Positions 1 through 8,210 of a stretch of DNA of 64,000 bases are shown in pieces. A program made the translations under genes and the position numbers. Where the stretch lies: assembly GCA_009695205.1 (NCBI GenBank), contig SIBK01000013.1:1-64000 (forward strand), read 5' to 3'. The notes beneath the pieces are model-generated. The model was given only the letters and a program-made list of their open reading frames with translations, was not told the origin of the DNA and made no database searches. How positions within the stretch are numbered: the stretch's first letter is position 1; the number at the start of each line of letters is the position of its first letter. Origin of the DNA: Pedosphaera sp. Its GTDB lineage: Bacteria > Verrucomicrobiota > Verrucomicrobiia > Limisphaerales > UBA9464.

Positions 1-337
1 CTCAATATCGCCAAAAATACCTCCATCAGCCTCCATTTTCCCCTCTTTCGGCCTCACCCCCCTCTCCAGCCCACCGTTTGTCGGTCATCACCCACTAGAT
101 CCCCTTGCTACCGCCCGTTAAAGAGGGAATGTGATCGAAATTCACCCGATTCAATAAACCAAATCTCCCTAATCGCGGAGCGTCAATAAACCGATGTCCT
201 ATCAATAACCCGTTTACGTGGGGCACTTGCGTTGACAATCACATCCGAAAAAGAGACGCTTTGGTGGATGAACAACTCCCGGGTATGGAGAAGCCGTGGG
301 CTGGCGTGCAGGACTGATTCTCCCAACTGATCGATCC
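1..337. other. intergenic stretch, no gene seen
   Basis: I see no convincing coding region here. The only notable element is the 19-bp repeat at 172-190, which recurs inverted at 8171-8189. The stretch is pyrimidine-rich at its left end. Confidence 0.5.
172..190. repeat. REP-like half-site, 19 bp, inverted copy at 8171-8189
   Basis: The bases ATCGCGGAGCGTCAATAAA occur here and as an exact reverse complement at 8171-8189. The core CGCGGAGCGTC is also found at 8138-8148. The two outer copies bracket the decayed accessory zone. It looks like a short interspersed palindromic element. The family assignment is inferred. Confidence 0.6.
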
Positions 338-1063
338 ATGCCACAAACCATCACAGAAGGCTTCATTCCATTTAAGGGCTACCGGACGTGGCATAAGAGT
401 GTGGGCGCAGGGGAAGAAGCCGGCAAACTTCCCCTGCTGCTTCTGCATGGCGGACCCGGTGCCTGCCATGATTACCTGTGGTCCCTGGCCGCGATGGCTC
501 AGACGGGCAGGCGGGTGATTTTTTACGATCAACTCGGATGCGGTTTGTCCCACATTGCTGAATCAAAACCGGAGATGTGGACAGTTGATCTGTATTGCGA
601 AGAGATCGATGCGGTTCGCCAGGCACTCGGCCTCGATAGGGTCCATCTTCTCGGACAGTCCTTGGGCGGTATGCTGGCGATGGAATACCTGATTCGCCAG
701 CCTCGAGGCGTCGCCAGCGCGACGATTGCCAGTTCTCCCGCCAACATGATTCAATGGGTGAAGGAAGCGAACCGATTGCGCGCACAACTGCCTCCCGAAA
801 TTAACGCTGTCTTGCTGAAACACGAAGCGGCAGGGACCACCAACTCGCCGGAGTATCAATCAGCCATGACGGAGTTCTACAACCGCCATGTCTGTCGGGT
901 GGTGCCGAACCCTGAATACGTGCAGAGGAGCTTCGCCAAGCTGGGCGAACATCCCGAGCGCAGTCGTGAGATGTTGCGAAAGAATCTGCTGCAATGCCAC
1001 CTCGGAAGTGTTGCTGGAGGTGAGCCAAAGGATTTTGGGTGGGCTGCCCTGCCGCTCCAGTAA
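338..1063 (+). pseudogene. proline iminopeptidase-like alpha/beta hydrolase, 3' end lost
   Basis: The first ~205 residues match the proline iminopeptidase (peptidase S33) family: the oxyanion motif HGGPG, then YDQLGCG, and the nucleophile elbow GQSLGGM holding the catalytic serine. Family members run to about 290-310 residues and carry the catalytic Asp and His in the last third. Here similarity stops after the FAKLGEHPE stretch (about position 965) and the frame runs into unrelated sequence that belongs to the DUF5615 gene on the other strand. The protein of 241 residues therefore lacks two catalytic residues and is very probably inactive. I chose the ATG at 338 because the family-like sequence (TEGFIPFKGYRTW) begins just after it; an upstream ATG at 296 is in frame. 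Confidence 0.75.
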
Positions 1064-1246
1064 ATGCACGAAGTCGCTGTCCTTGGTGAGCACGATGGCG
1101 TTGGCGATGCGTGCCGCCGCGAAAATCTCCTCGTCTCCGGCGTCGTGAAGGCCCGAGTCGCGCAACGGAGCTGCCGCGACTGGAAAGTTGGCGGCAATCC
1201 AGCGAGCCGTGCGAGGCGACAACTGCGGGTCCACCCATATCGTCAT
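860..1246 (-). CDS. DUF5615 PIN-like toxin with chimeric C-terminus
   Basis: This is a DUF5615 family protein, a small PIN-domain-like putative RNase that forms the toxin half of DUF433-DUF5615 modules. Visible marks are VDPQLSPR at the N-terminus, then DEEIFAAAR, VLTKDSDF and PPKILWL, with acidic residues placed as in PIN nucleases. Residues 1 to ~97 fit the family. The last ~30 residues come from antisense reading of the truncated hydrolase, so the native tail seems to have been lost at the same recombination joint and the protein is a little long (128 residues). Its start codon overlaps the stop of the upstream antitoxin gene (ATGA), which implies translational coupling. Whether it is still active cannot be told from sequence. 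Confidence 0.75.
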   Translation of the reverse strand: MTIWVDPQLSPRTARWIAANFPVAAAPLRDSGLHDAGDEEIFAAARIANAIVLTKDSDFVHLLERQGSPPKILWLTSSNTSEVALQQILSQHLTTALGMFAQLGEAPLHVFRVRHHPTDMAVVELRHG

Positions 1247-1467
1247 GTCGCGAGCAACGGCTGGTCAATGCGACGGCGGGCAAACGTGAGGCACGCCTTA
1301 AGGTCGTCCGCCTCCAAGTCGGGCATCTCGTCGAGAATCTGAGCGGCGTCGAGACCGGAGGCAAAAAGGTCGAGAACGTCGCTGACACGAATACGCATCC
1401 CGCGCACGCACGGACGGCCTCCGCACTGCTTGGGGTTGACGGTGATGCGGTCGAGTAGAGTGGAAAT
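1243..1467 (-). CDS. DUF433 antitoxin, no standard start codon
   Basis: The frame reads LLDRITVNPKQCGGRPCVRG, then MRIRVSDVLDLFASGLDAAQ and ends in FARRRIDQPLLAT. This is the DUF433 fold, a small winged-helix antitoxin usually paired with DUF5615. It should bind and neutralise the product of the overlapping downstream gene and probably represses the pair. The odd point is the start: family members begin about three codons before LLDRI, and at that place the sequence has ATT (1465-1467), followed by TCC ACT. No ATG, GTG or TTG lies in frame between there and the upstream stop TAG. Either ATT is used or the start codon has mutated. The product would be 74 residues. Confidence 0.7.
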   Translation of the reverse strand: MSTLLDRITVNPKQCGGRPCVRGMRIRVSDVLDLFASGLDAAQILDEMPDLEADDLKACLTFARRRIDQPLLAT

Positions 1468-2066
1468 GGGAGATAAGTAGCGGAAAAAGGGAGCCGCATC
1501 AACGCTGATTCGGGCAGAGGCCAGAAACGCCTAGACCCAAGCTCAGCGACCCGGCCCACGCAGGGCGACGATTGCAACCGGAGAGCGATGGCCGGGTTCG
1601 CTGCAGCACATGGTTGAACGAGGCCGCTGCGCGGGGGGCTTCGCCGTAGTGGACGATTGGGGTAGACTGGAGCTCCGTCTCCGGTCCTATGACTAAACCA
1701 TTCATAAGTTCTGTTGCCACTTCCAAAGTATCCTCGACGGCATCGCCCGTCTCTATACGTCATCTGAATAAGTCGCCATTACGTCAGCGTTTCATCGATC
1801 ATCTCATCCTTCAGCAGAAAGATAAAGGGACAGGTCGTTAGCTCCCCGCAAGTCATGATAGCAGGAATATCACCGCTCGCCTTGCTCCGCGTTATCGTGT
1901 AATCACCAGCCTTTCAAACTCGATGTGAACAGGATCATCTTGAAATCAGCTCAAGCCATCGCCCGGCCGTGCCGCCAGAAGCGTTTGAAACCGGGCGCAA
2001 ACGGCAGGTGAGAGTTCCACGGCCGATTGTAAAACGGTTTTGAGATGACAGAATGAGCGGGCCATC
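1468..2066. other. intergenic stretch with possible dispersed repeat
   Basis: No convincing gene. About 1530-1690 resembles, on the minus strand, an intergenic sequence I recall recurring in Verrucomicrobiota genomes (conceptual peptide with NHVLQRTRP and AGSLSLG). This is recollection, not a search result. At 1764-1945 the minus strand has short codon-like stretches but no full reading frame; it may be gene debris. Confidence 0.35.
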
Positions 2067-4010
2067 ATGAAATTACTGATTCGTTTCCTACAGTTGGTTT
2101 GGATTGTCGGCGCAGGGTTGCTGCATTCAGCAGCATGGGCTTTGGATCTGGATGTCGTCAAAAACGCGGACGGGGTGACGGTGCGGATTCTTGACGGAGG
2201 CAGGACGGTGTTCTCGCCGATCACCACGGATGCGGGGTTGGTGGTGATGTCACCAGACGGGCGGACGTTGGTGCGCTATGCGGAGGTCAAACGCGAGAAT
2301 GGCATGGTGATGTTGACCGGCGGGTCAGCACCGGGGCTGACGATCACGGAAACACTTCGATCCGTTCATGCCGATCTCATCGAACGGGTGGTGAGGGTGT
2401 CGGCGAATTCGGATCAGCGGTATTATTTGGAATTGGGCTGGCAGTCTCCGAGCGCCCGGGATTTGTATTCGTTCATGGGGAAGGAAACGGGCACCCAGCA
2501 ACTCAGCCTGAGTTGCGCCGGACCGGAGTTCGCCGGACACTCGCAGGCCTTGCAGACGTTCCCCCTGCTGGGGTGCCTCGATGGAAACCGGTTTTATGGA
2601 TTGCTCGGTGACACGCCCGGGCTTTGGGAAAACCGGAGTTTCATGCGCTTCGATGTGAAGCAGCAGACGCTCTCGCTAACCACGGGAGACGGTTCGGCCA
2701 AGCGGGTGATCACCCTTCCCCGGGAGCTCGATGCGACCACGGTGTACCGCGCTCAATTTGACGGTTGGCAGCATTTGGAGCGGGGGGAGAGCGCCCGTTT
2801 TACGACGTGGCTTTTCGCTTCGCCTGCGCGTTCCCTCTATGATGTGCAACTCGCGGCGCATCTGGCCCTCGCCAACGCCAAGGGTTTTAATCATTCTGGA
2901 CTGGAGGCAATTTTGCGCAATACCTCCTACCTGCTCGTGCGTCGCAACCTGCTGCGCCCGGAAAGCGATCACCTGTTCATCTCCGGGGTGGGTTATGGTT
3001 GGAAGCAATGGATCAGCGATGGCTTTTGGATGAGTCGCGGATTGGACGATCCAAAGTTCGACAAGGAGGCGCACGCGGCGGTGTTTTTTGAACGAATGAA
3101 CTATGAGGACAACGCCCAGTATTACTTGATCTGGTCGGCGCTGGTGAAGCGAGCCGGTGGCGAGCTCGACCTGCGCACAGTGGGCAGGGCCTTTCATTTT
3201 ATTCGCACCCATGAACAGGACGGGCTTTATATTCCGCCCCGGCTCACTCCCGACAAGAAAATCGCCAAGACCTATCATGATCAGCTTCCCTACGAGGACG
3301 ATGACGCGCCTTCGTCCAACCAGGGTTTCCACTGTGGCGCTTTGCTGGCCGCCAGGGAACTGGGGTTTCCCGTGACCGACGCGGACATTGAAAAGGCCAT
3401 CGCGGGCTATCGCCGCATGTTCAATGCGACCGGAGGTTACTTTGCGACCAGCTTGAAACAACAGGAACACATCGGCCAGGACAGTCTGTATGGCGGGGTG
3501 CTGACGTTTGCGGTTTTCGGCCGCAAACTCCTGCCGGATGAAATGGTGCGTCGCCATCTGGAAACGAGTGTGCGATTGCAGTCACCCTACGGCATGAGGG
3601 TCATTTCCAAAGCCAACGGCGATCTGCTTGAGAGCCACAGCGGTGTGTATGTTTTTGGCGGGTCATGGTTTCTCAATGATGGCGCGAATTATCTGGCCGG
3701 ACTGATCCACGGGATGGATGAGAATTGGGTGGACGACTGGCTGCTTTGGCGGTTGGAGAAAGAACTGGCGGTGATGCCCGCCTTCCACGAATCCATCAGC
3801 ACCGTCACCGGCAAACCTCATGGCCATCATCTGTATTCCTGGAATTCAGGTTTTTGGTGGTTGCGCCGCGAGGTTCGCACGCGGCTTGGTTTCACCGGTG
3901 ACGACCCTCTCGCCACCCGCCTGGACCGCGAGTTGGGCGTGGGTCATCGCGACGGATATTTGGTATTGGAACCGGGAGAAGCGAAATTACGACCCATTGA
4001 TAAAAACTAA
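2067..4010 (+). CDS. secreted six-hairpin glycosidase-like protein
   Basis: The 647-residue product opens with a clear signal peptide (charged MKLLIR, hydrophobic core, likely cleavage after AWA near residue 26). A beta-rich N-terminal part follows, to about residue 250, and the rest is a long aromatic- and Trp-rich helical domain with motifs such as SDGFWMSRGLDD, SSNQGFHCGALLA and LYSWNSGFWWLRRE. This layout is that of (alpha/alpha)6 six-hairpin glycoside hydrolases or lyases that act on polysaccharides outside the cytoplasm. I cannot name the substrate or the GH family. It stands alone: the region upstream is empty and downstream lies gene debris. It is the only apparently intact large gene in the first 7 kb. 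Confidence 0.6.
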   Translation: MKLLIRFLQLVWIVGAGLLHSAAWALDLDVVKNADGVTVRILDGGRTVFSPITTDAGLVVMSPDGRTLVRYAEVKRENGMVMLTGGSAPGLTITETLRSVHADLIERVVRVSANSDQRYYLELGWQSPSARDLYSFMGKETGTQQLSLSCAGPEFAGHSQALQTFPLLGCLDGNRFYGLLGDTPGLWENRSFMRFDVKQQTLSLTTGDGSAKRVITLPRELDATTVYRAQFDGWQHLERGESARFTTWLFASPARSLYDVQLAAHLALANAKGFNHSGLEAILRNTSYLLVRRNLLRPESDHLFISGVGYGWKQWISDGFWMSRGLDDPKFDKEAHAAVFFERMNYEDNAQYYLIWSALVKRAGGELDLRTVGRAFHFIRTHEQDGLYIPPRLTPDKKIAKTYHDQLPYEDDDAPSSNQGFHCGALLAARELGFPVTDADIEKAIAGYRRMFNATGGYFATSLKQQEHIGQDSLYGGVLTFAVFGRKLLPDEMVRRHLETSVRLQSPYGMRVISKANGDLLESHSGVYVFGGSWFLNDGANYLAGLIHGMDENWVDDWLLWRLEKELAVMPAFHESISTVTGKPHGHHLYSWNSGFWWLRREVRTRLGFTGDDPLATRLDRELGVGHRDGYLVLEPGEAKLRPIDKN

Positions 4011-4034
4011 TCCAATTGAGGTTGTGCCAGTCAG

Positions 4035-4815
4035 CCAATCCGCGACAGATTTGTAGCAGCCCGCCACACCGATGTCGCGGGCCGCCCTTCGGTCGGCGCG
4101 TGGCTGTGGTATGGTCTCGGCTCGATCAATCAGGATTTGCCCGGGTTCGTGGTCCTCCGGTCGTCCTCCGATCCGACCTGCACGGGCCCGAGCGCGCAAC
4201 TCTGGGGCAGCGGTTTCCTGCCGGGGAGGTTCCAGGGCGTGCCGCTCCGCGGAGGAAAGGATCCCGTCGCGTTCCTCCGCGAACCGGACGCTATCGCCCG
4301 CTCGACGCGACGCCAGCAGCTCGATGCGTTCGCACGGTTGAACGAACTGCGCCGCGATGAGATCCTCGATCCTGAGATTGCCACCCGCACGGAATCCTAC
4401 GAGATGGCATTTCGGATGCAGGCGAGCGTCCCGGAAGTCGCGAGTTGGGAAGACGAGAGCGACGAGACGCTCGCGCTTTATGGAGCCGAGCGCGGCAAGC
4501 CCTCATACGCGGCGAACTGTCTCCTCGCGCGTCGCCTGGTCGAGCGCGGCACGCGCTTCGCCCAGCTCTATCACGACGATTGGGATCATCACTATCAGTT
4601 GAACGCGAATATCAAGAAGCTCGCGGGACAGACCGATCTCGCGTCGTCGGCGCTCGTTCTCGACCTCAAACGTCGCGGGCTTCTCGACGACACGCTCGTC
4701 GTGTGGGGTGGCGAGTTCAGCCGAACTCCGATGAACCAGGGCGGCTAGGCGGGTGACCGGTTCGGCCGTGATCACTATGGCAAGGCGTTCTGCACCTGGC
4801 TTGCCGGCGGCGGAG
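4035..4815 (+). pseudogene. DUF1501 (sulfatase-like) protein remnant
   Basis: From about 4045 the frame reads ARHTDVAGRPSVGAWLWYGL, NQDLPGFVVL, WGSGFLPGRFQG, YAANCLLARRLVERG and VVWGGEFSRTPMNQGG, the hallmark series of DUF1501 proteins of Planctomycetes and Verrucomicrobia (usually 400-480 residues, exported by Tat). The N-terminal ~150 residues are missing. A TAG stop lies at 4746-4748, and the same frame then goes on through FGRDHYGKAFCTWLAGGG, which is still family sequence, up to the joint with an IS110 fragment near 4815. The gene is thus broken at both ends and by one nonsense codon. In these phyla DUF1501 genes usually pair with DUF1800 or DUF1553 partners; none is left here. Confidence 0.8.
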
Positions 4816-5163
4816 CTGAGTCGCTGCTCGCGCAGTTGCCGGCGTTGGCGTTGGCGCGCCCGTTTCGGCTCCTCCGCCACCGAGGGGACCCGCACGACTG
4901 CCAGCGCTCTGTCGTTGCCCGCGACGAAGCGATCCAACCGTGTCGCCAATTCGAGGGCATCGGTGCGGTCGTTGTTGACCCCGGCGCGTCGCTCATCCAA
5001 GCACGTCGGACAGACAACATAGCTGCGAATGCCCAGTGCGGTGAGTTGGCGATGGAGCCAGAAACCGGTCGGCCCTGCTTCGTAGACACTGATCACCTCA
5101 CGCGCTTGGGCCATCTGCTTGGCCACCCATTCCAGATAGAACGTTCTTTTCGTTTTTGATAGC
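4812..5163 (-). mobile_element. IS110-family transposase fragment
   Basis: On the minus strand the frame from about 5163 downwards reads TKRTFYLEWVAKQMAQA, EAGPTGFWLHRQL, SYVVCPTCLDE, NNDRTDALELATRLDRF and RRQLREQRLS. This is part of the N-terminal DEDD (RuvC-like) domain of IS110 transposases; NDRTDA carries one of the acidic residues. The first ~40 residues and the whole C-terminal half (transposase_20 region) are missing, so it cannot move. It joins the DUF1501 remnant directly, with no inverted repeats visible. Confidence 0.75.
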
Positions 5164-5289
5164 GCTAATGGACCTACCTACGCTCGCGTTGTCTGTCCAC
5201 CGGCTCTCATGCCATCTATCAATGTAACAACTCTTTGCTAGCCGGTCTGCGGGTGCTTTGCTATGGAGTAACGGCGTGACCCCAATGCC

Positions 5290-5965
5290 CACCCTTGCGT
5301 CGCTGCTATGTTTGGCTCGTCTGCGGCCGCTTCCTTCAATGACGGGCGCTTCCATCACTTTGCAGTGGCGCGGTCGAACGGGCAGGTCACTTACTACAAG
5401 GACGGATACGCCGCCGGGACGGTCGCGAGCGCCACGCCGATGAATGCTCAGAACATTTACATTGGCACCTCGACCACCGGCGGCGAGCAGTTTGAAGGAT
5501 TGATTGACGAACTGGCGTTCTACAACCGCGCTCTCTCCCCCACAGAAGTGAGAACTATCTTTGTGCAACGCGATGACGGGAAATGCGACACGGTGACCCA
5601 TCGTCCAGCGCCGAACCACGTGGCCGATTACCGGTTTGACAACACGCTGACCAGCTCGGTCAGACAGGGCGCACGCATTCGGGTCTTCGACTCGGCGCTT
5701 GCACCAGAAGGGGTTGCCACCCTCGACCGTTTGACGTCGGCCACGAACAACGGCGTACCGGACATCGCTCTCAGCGCGACGAACCTGAACTTCGGCAACG
5801 TCGCCATTAGCAACAGCAGCGACCTCACGCTTGCGGTCAGCAATGTGGGTGCGAGCACATTCACCATCACGTCGCTCACCCTTGCACCTCCGATTCCGTG
5901 GGCCACGATCAGCAACGTGGGCGTATCCGGTGGATTGTTTCAAGCGACCGTGGGTGTGACTAACA
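5290..5965 (+). pseudogene. LamG / choice-of-anchor surface protein fragment
   Basis: The frame contains the second half of a LamG (concanavalin-like) domain, with DGRFHHFAVARSNGQVTYYK, YIGTSTTGGEQFEGLIDELA and FYNRALSPTEVRTIF, followed by a domain of the choice-of-anchor D type (LSATNLNFGNVAISNSSDL). Both are common in very large secreted proteins of this phylum. There is no start, no signal peptide and no C-terminal anchor. The natural frame fades near 5965, where the next gene begins. I read it as an internal fragment of a once much longer gene. Confidence 0.6.
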
Positions 5966-6008
5966 AAAGTAGCTTTTTCCAACTCGTGAAGCCATGGCAA
6001 GGAGTGCG

Positions 6009-7045
6009 ATGCAAACAAAAGACATGGACCGAATGACGGCGCCCCTGGGCAGCCTGTTTCGTAGAAGCTGCCGAAGACTCCGGACCGTCTGCCTCGTTGG
6101 GGCGGCGTGGGCGGCGTTGGTCCTCCCGGCTTCGGCGCAGGCGGTGTTTGAGAAGCATACCATCACCAAGATCTACTCAAGCTCTTGTTCCTATAAGCAG
6201 GAGACAAACACGGTCACTTCCAGCAGCACCAGTGAGCATGTTGCCTTTGCATGCGGAGGCACCGGCTCGTTTGGAGGCACCGGCGCGTTTGAAGGTGACC
6301 TCACACTTCAATTTCCGGCCACCATTCCGGCAATCCGCACGCTGAATGGAGGTTACTATCAGGCTTTGCCGGTCCAGATGTCAGCGGGCATCAGCGGGAC
6401 CTGGACGATAACGAACCAATTCGGGCCAGCGGATCGTATTACTACCGAGGCATGCTTCAACTCGTCGGACTGCCCGGGCGTAAAAACGACGAATGGTCCA
6501 CCGATACCCCCGGCAAAGTATTCGGTTTCAGCCACAGCTAATTGCCTCAAGACCAACCTCTCCTTCGTGATTGTGGACGGCATCGACTACATTCTTGAAA
6601 TCGAATCGGACCTCGACCTCCTCTATCAGAATCAGAGTTCTGCGTCGCTCAACAGCCTGCATGTGAAAGTCCTGTCGCGCTATCGCGCACCCGGCGGCCC
6701 CTGGCTCTTTGTCGCCACGAATCCCCCCCCCTCAATTTCGTCGCGGGTCCACCCAAGATGAGCGCTACGCCAGTGACCCAGTTGTTCATCAACATTGCCA
6801 ACTTTGGCACGGTAGACTTGAACTACACGGCGACGTCCGGGGCGGCGTAGCTGCAACTGGAGAAAACTTCCGGGACATTGGGCAAAGCCGGTAGCGCAAA
6901 CTTCGGCTTCAATTTTTACGCGCGAGTCCTCACCAACGGCCTGGCACCGGGAACCTACAACACCACCATCCAAATTGCTGGCAACGTACCCAACAGCCCG
7001 AAAAGCATCCCGGTCACGTTGAGAATGCTGGAGGACACGTATGGT
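6009..7045 (+). pseudogene. secreted protein of unknown function, frameshifted
   Basis: The ATG at 6009 has a good ribosome site (AGGAG at 6000-6004). The N-terminus is an Arg-rich signal peptide with probable cleavage after PASAQA. I do not recognise the body (to about residue 235). At 6723-6731 there is a run of nine C. With one extra C the frame would go on as LNFVAGPPKMSATPVTQLFI and, beyond a TAG at 6848-6850, into KAGSANFGFNFYARV and GLAPGTYNTTIQIAGNVPNS. That tail resembles BACON-like beta-sandwich domains of secreted proteins. The gene therefore carries at least one frameshift and one nonsense codon. The frameshift could be a homopolymer sequencing error; the stop is less easily explained so. 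Confidence 0.6.
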
Positions 7046-7061
7046 CAAAAAGCTCATGCGG

Positions 7062-7230
7062 CCTCGCGGGAATCGAATTTCAGGAGGTCGCCGAAGCGTT
7101 CGTGAATCTGGCGGTCCCTTGCCATTTCACCGATCCGATCCTCGGGCGCTGGAAACAGGATCACGTTGCCCTTGCCTTGGTGATTTCGCTCCGCGTGGAA
7201 ATTACTCGTGGCCAGGGAGAAGTTCCTGAT
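7062..7230 (-). mobile_element. integrase-core (DDE) transposase C-terminal remnant
   Basis: The minus strand reads HAERNHQGKGNVILFPAPED, then RIGEMARDRQIHERFGDLLK and ends FDSREAA-stop at about 7062. HxERNHQG followed by NxILFP is the C-terminal signature of an integrase-core (rve) transposase type I recall in Verrucomicrobiota. Only ~50 residues remain and the catalytic core is gone. It lies directly after the frameshifted secreted gene and may have contributed to its loss. Confidence 0.65.
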
Positions 7231-7422
7231 CCACCGAACCGGTGATATACGCCGGCAAACGTTTCCAATTCATCGAGGAGACTTAACTGAGGTTGCGGCT
7301 GGCGCGCAACCTCCTGGTGCCCCTGCAAATCTTTGCACACAAATCGGTGGGTTCGAGTTTCTTGACTCCAGGGGTCCGGCGCAGCATTGACAGAGTGATC
7401 GATCGATCTATCGTTGTAGGGT
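7231..7422. other. spacer before the vapBC pair, with hairpin
   Basis: No gene seen. A perfect 9-bp hairpin (GAGGTTGCG/CGCAACCTC, loop 7 nt) lies at 7289-7313. A GATCGATCGATC run just upstream of vapB (about 7397) is palindromic and could be part of the operator through which VapB-type antitoxins repress their own operon. Confidence 0.35.
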
Positions 7423-7629
7423 ATGGATACCGTCACTATTTCACCGAAGTTCCAGGTGGTTATTCCTCAGCGTGTTCGTGAAGCAATGGGGCTGAGATCA
7501 GGTGAGAAGGCACACGTGATTTCTTACCGCAATCGAATCGAAATCATCCCCGTACGGGATGTCCGCAAGCTGCGTGGCTATCTCAAAGGCATTGATACGA
7601 CGTTTTCCCGCGATGGCGACCGGGTATGA
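7423..7629 (+). CDS. vapB: AbrB/MazE-type antitoxin (VapB)
   Basis: This 68-residue protein has the swapped-hairpin AbrB fold, seen in VTISPKFQVVIPQRVREAMG near the N-terminus followed by LRSGEKAHV and an IEIIPV strand. Such proteins bind DNA as dimers through this N-terminal part and hold the partner toxin with the C-terminal tail (about residues 48-68). The gene overlaps the downstream PIN toxin by 4 nt (ATGA), the usual arrangement of vapBC. It probably autoregulates the operon with the toxin. Confidence 0.85.
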   Translation: MDTVTISPKFQVVIPQRVREAMGLRSGEKAHVISYRNRIEIIPVRDVRKLRGYLKGIDTTFSRDGDRV

Positions 7630-8009
7630 ATGTCGTCGATTCGTCCGCGTGGTTAGCCTATTTCGCAGGGGAAGGGAACGCCGGTTTCTTTGCCGAGGCG
7701 ATCGAGGATACAGAGCTTCTGTTAGTTCCAGCCGTCTGCATCTATGAGGTTTTCAAAGTGGTTCTGCGCGAAAAAGGGGAGGACGATGCCTTTCAGGCGG
7801 TGGTTGCGATGAAGCAGGGGACGGTGGTTGACCTCGATAGTGATCTGGCGATGGAGGCTGCAGCTCTCGGCATCGAGGAACAACTTGCGTTCGCGGACTC
7901 GGTAATCTACGCGATCTCCAGAAAACATAACGCCATTGTCTGGACTCAGGATGACCATTTTTCAGGCAAAAGGGATGTCCGGTTCAAAGCCAAATCCAAG
8001 AGGTCCTAA
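7626..8009 (+). CDS. vapC: PIN-domain toxin (VapC-type ribonuclease)
   Basis: The 127-residue product starts MNVVDSSAWLAYFAGE, with the first PIN acidic residue (Asp5). Glu43 (IYEVFK) follows, and the closing acidic pair lies in LAFADSVIYAISRKH and WTQDDHF. PIN toxins are magnesium-dependent endoribonucleases that cut tRNA or rRNA when the antitoxin is degraded. The full set of acidic residues and normal family length suggest an intact toxin. It is translationally coupled to vapB. Confidence 0.85.
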   Translation: MNVVDSSAWLAYFAGEGNAGFFAEAIEDTELLLVPAVCIYEVFKVVLREKGEDDAFQAVVAMKQGTVVDLDSDLAMEAAALGIEEQLAFADSVIYAISRKHNAIVWTQDDHFSGKRDVRFKAKSKRS

Positions 8010-8137
8010 GAGCCAGTTTGGAAATTCATGCGCCCTAATGGGTGACCCTACGAGGTCACTGGACGCATACTGTCAAGCACGGCCCGAAAAGGTAGCGTCT
8101 CCGGCGACCACTCCGTTGGGTCCACCCTCCGCTTAGC

Positions 8138-8189
8138 CGCGGAGCGTCGACAGTTGTTGATAGAGTTCCCTTTATTGACGCTCCGCGAT
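8138..8189. repeat. REP-like palindrome, 11-bp stem
   Basis: CGCGGAGCGTC (8138-8148) pairs perfectly with GACGCTCCGCG (8177-8187) around a 28-nt loop. The right arm with its flank (8171-8189) is the exact reverse complement of 172-190. It lies between convergent genes (vapC and the minus-strand membrane protein), a usual place for REP elements, and could also work as a bidirectional RNA hairpin. Confidence 0.6.
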
Positions 8190-8210
8190 GAGAGGGGTTC
8201 ACTGATAAAC

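Noticed and set aside
801..1763. Long minus-strand open frame of 320 codons
   Set aside because: It runs across the DUF5615/DUF433 genes in another frame, is very Arg/Ser/Pro-rich and has no family features.
1764..1945. Short codon-like stretches on the minus strand
   Set aside because: Two frames look protein-like for 15-40 codons, but there is no start or family match; possible gene debris only.
2676..3557. Minus-strand frame of 293 codons
   Set aside because: Lies inside the glycosidase-like gene and reads as its antisense shadow.
5098..6018. Minus-strand frame of 306 codons
   Set aside because: Antisense to the LamG fragment and overlapping the IS110 fragment; no domain seen. The part near 5170-5300 might be other debris, but I cannot identify it.
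7060..7090. Possible tRNA 3' end (GGGAATCGAATTTC)
   Set aside because: It reads as the C-terminal codons of the transposase remnant, and no cloverleaf can be drawn.
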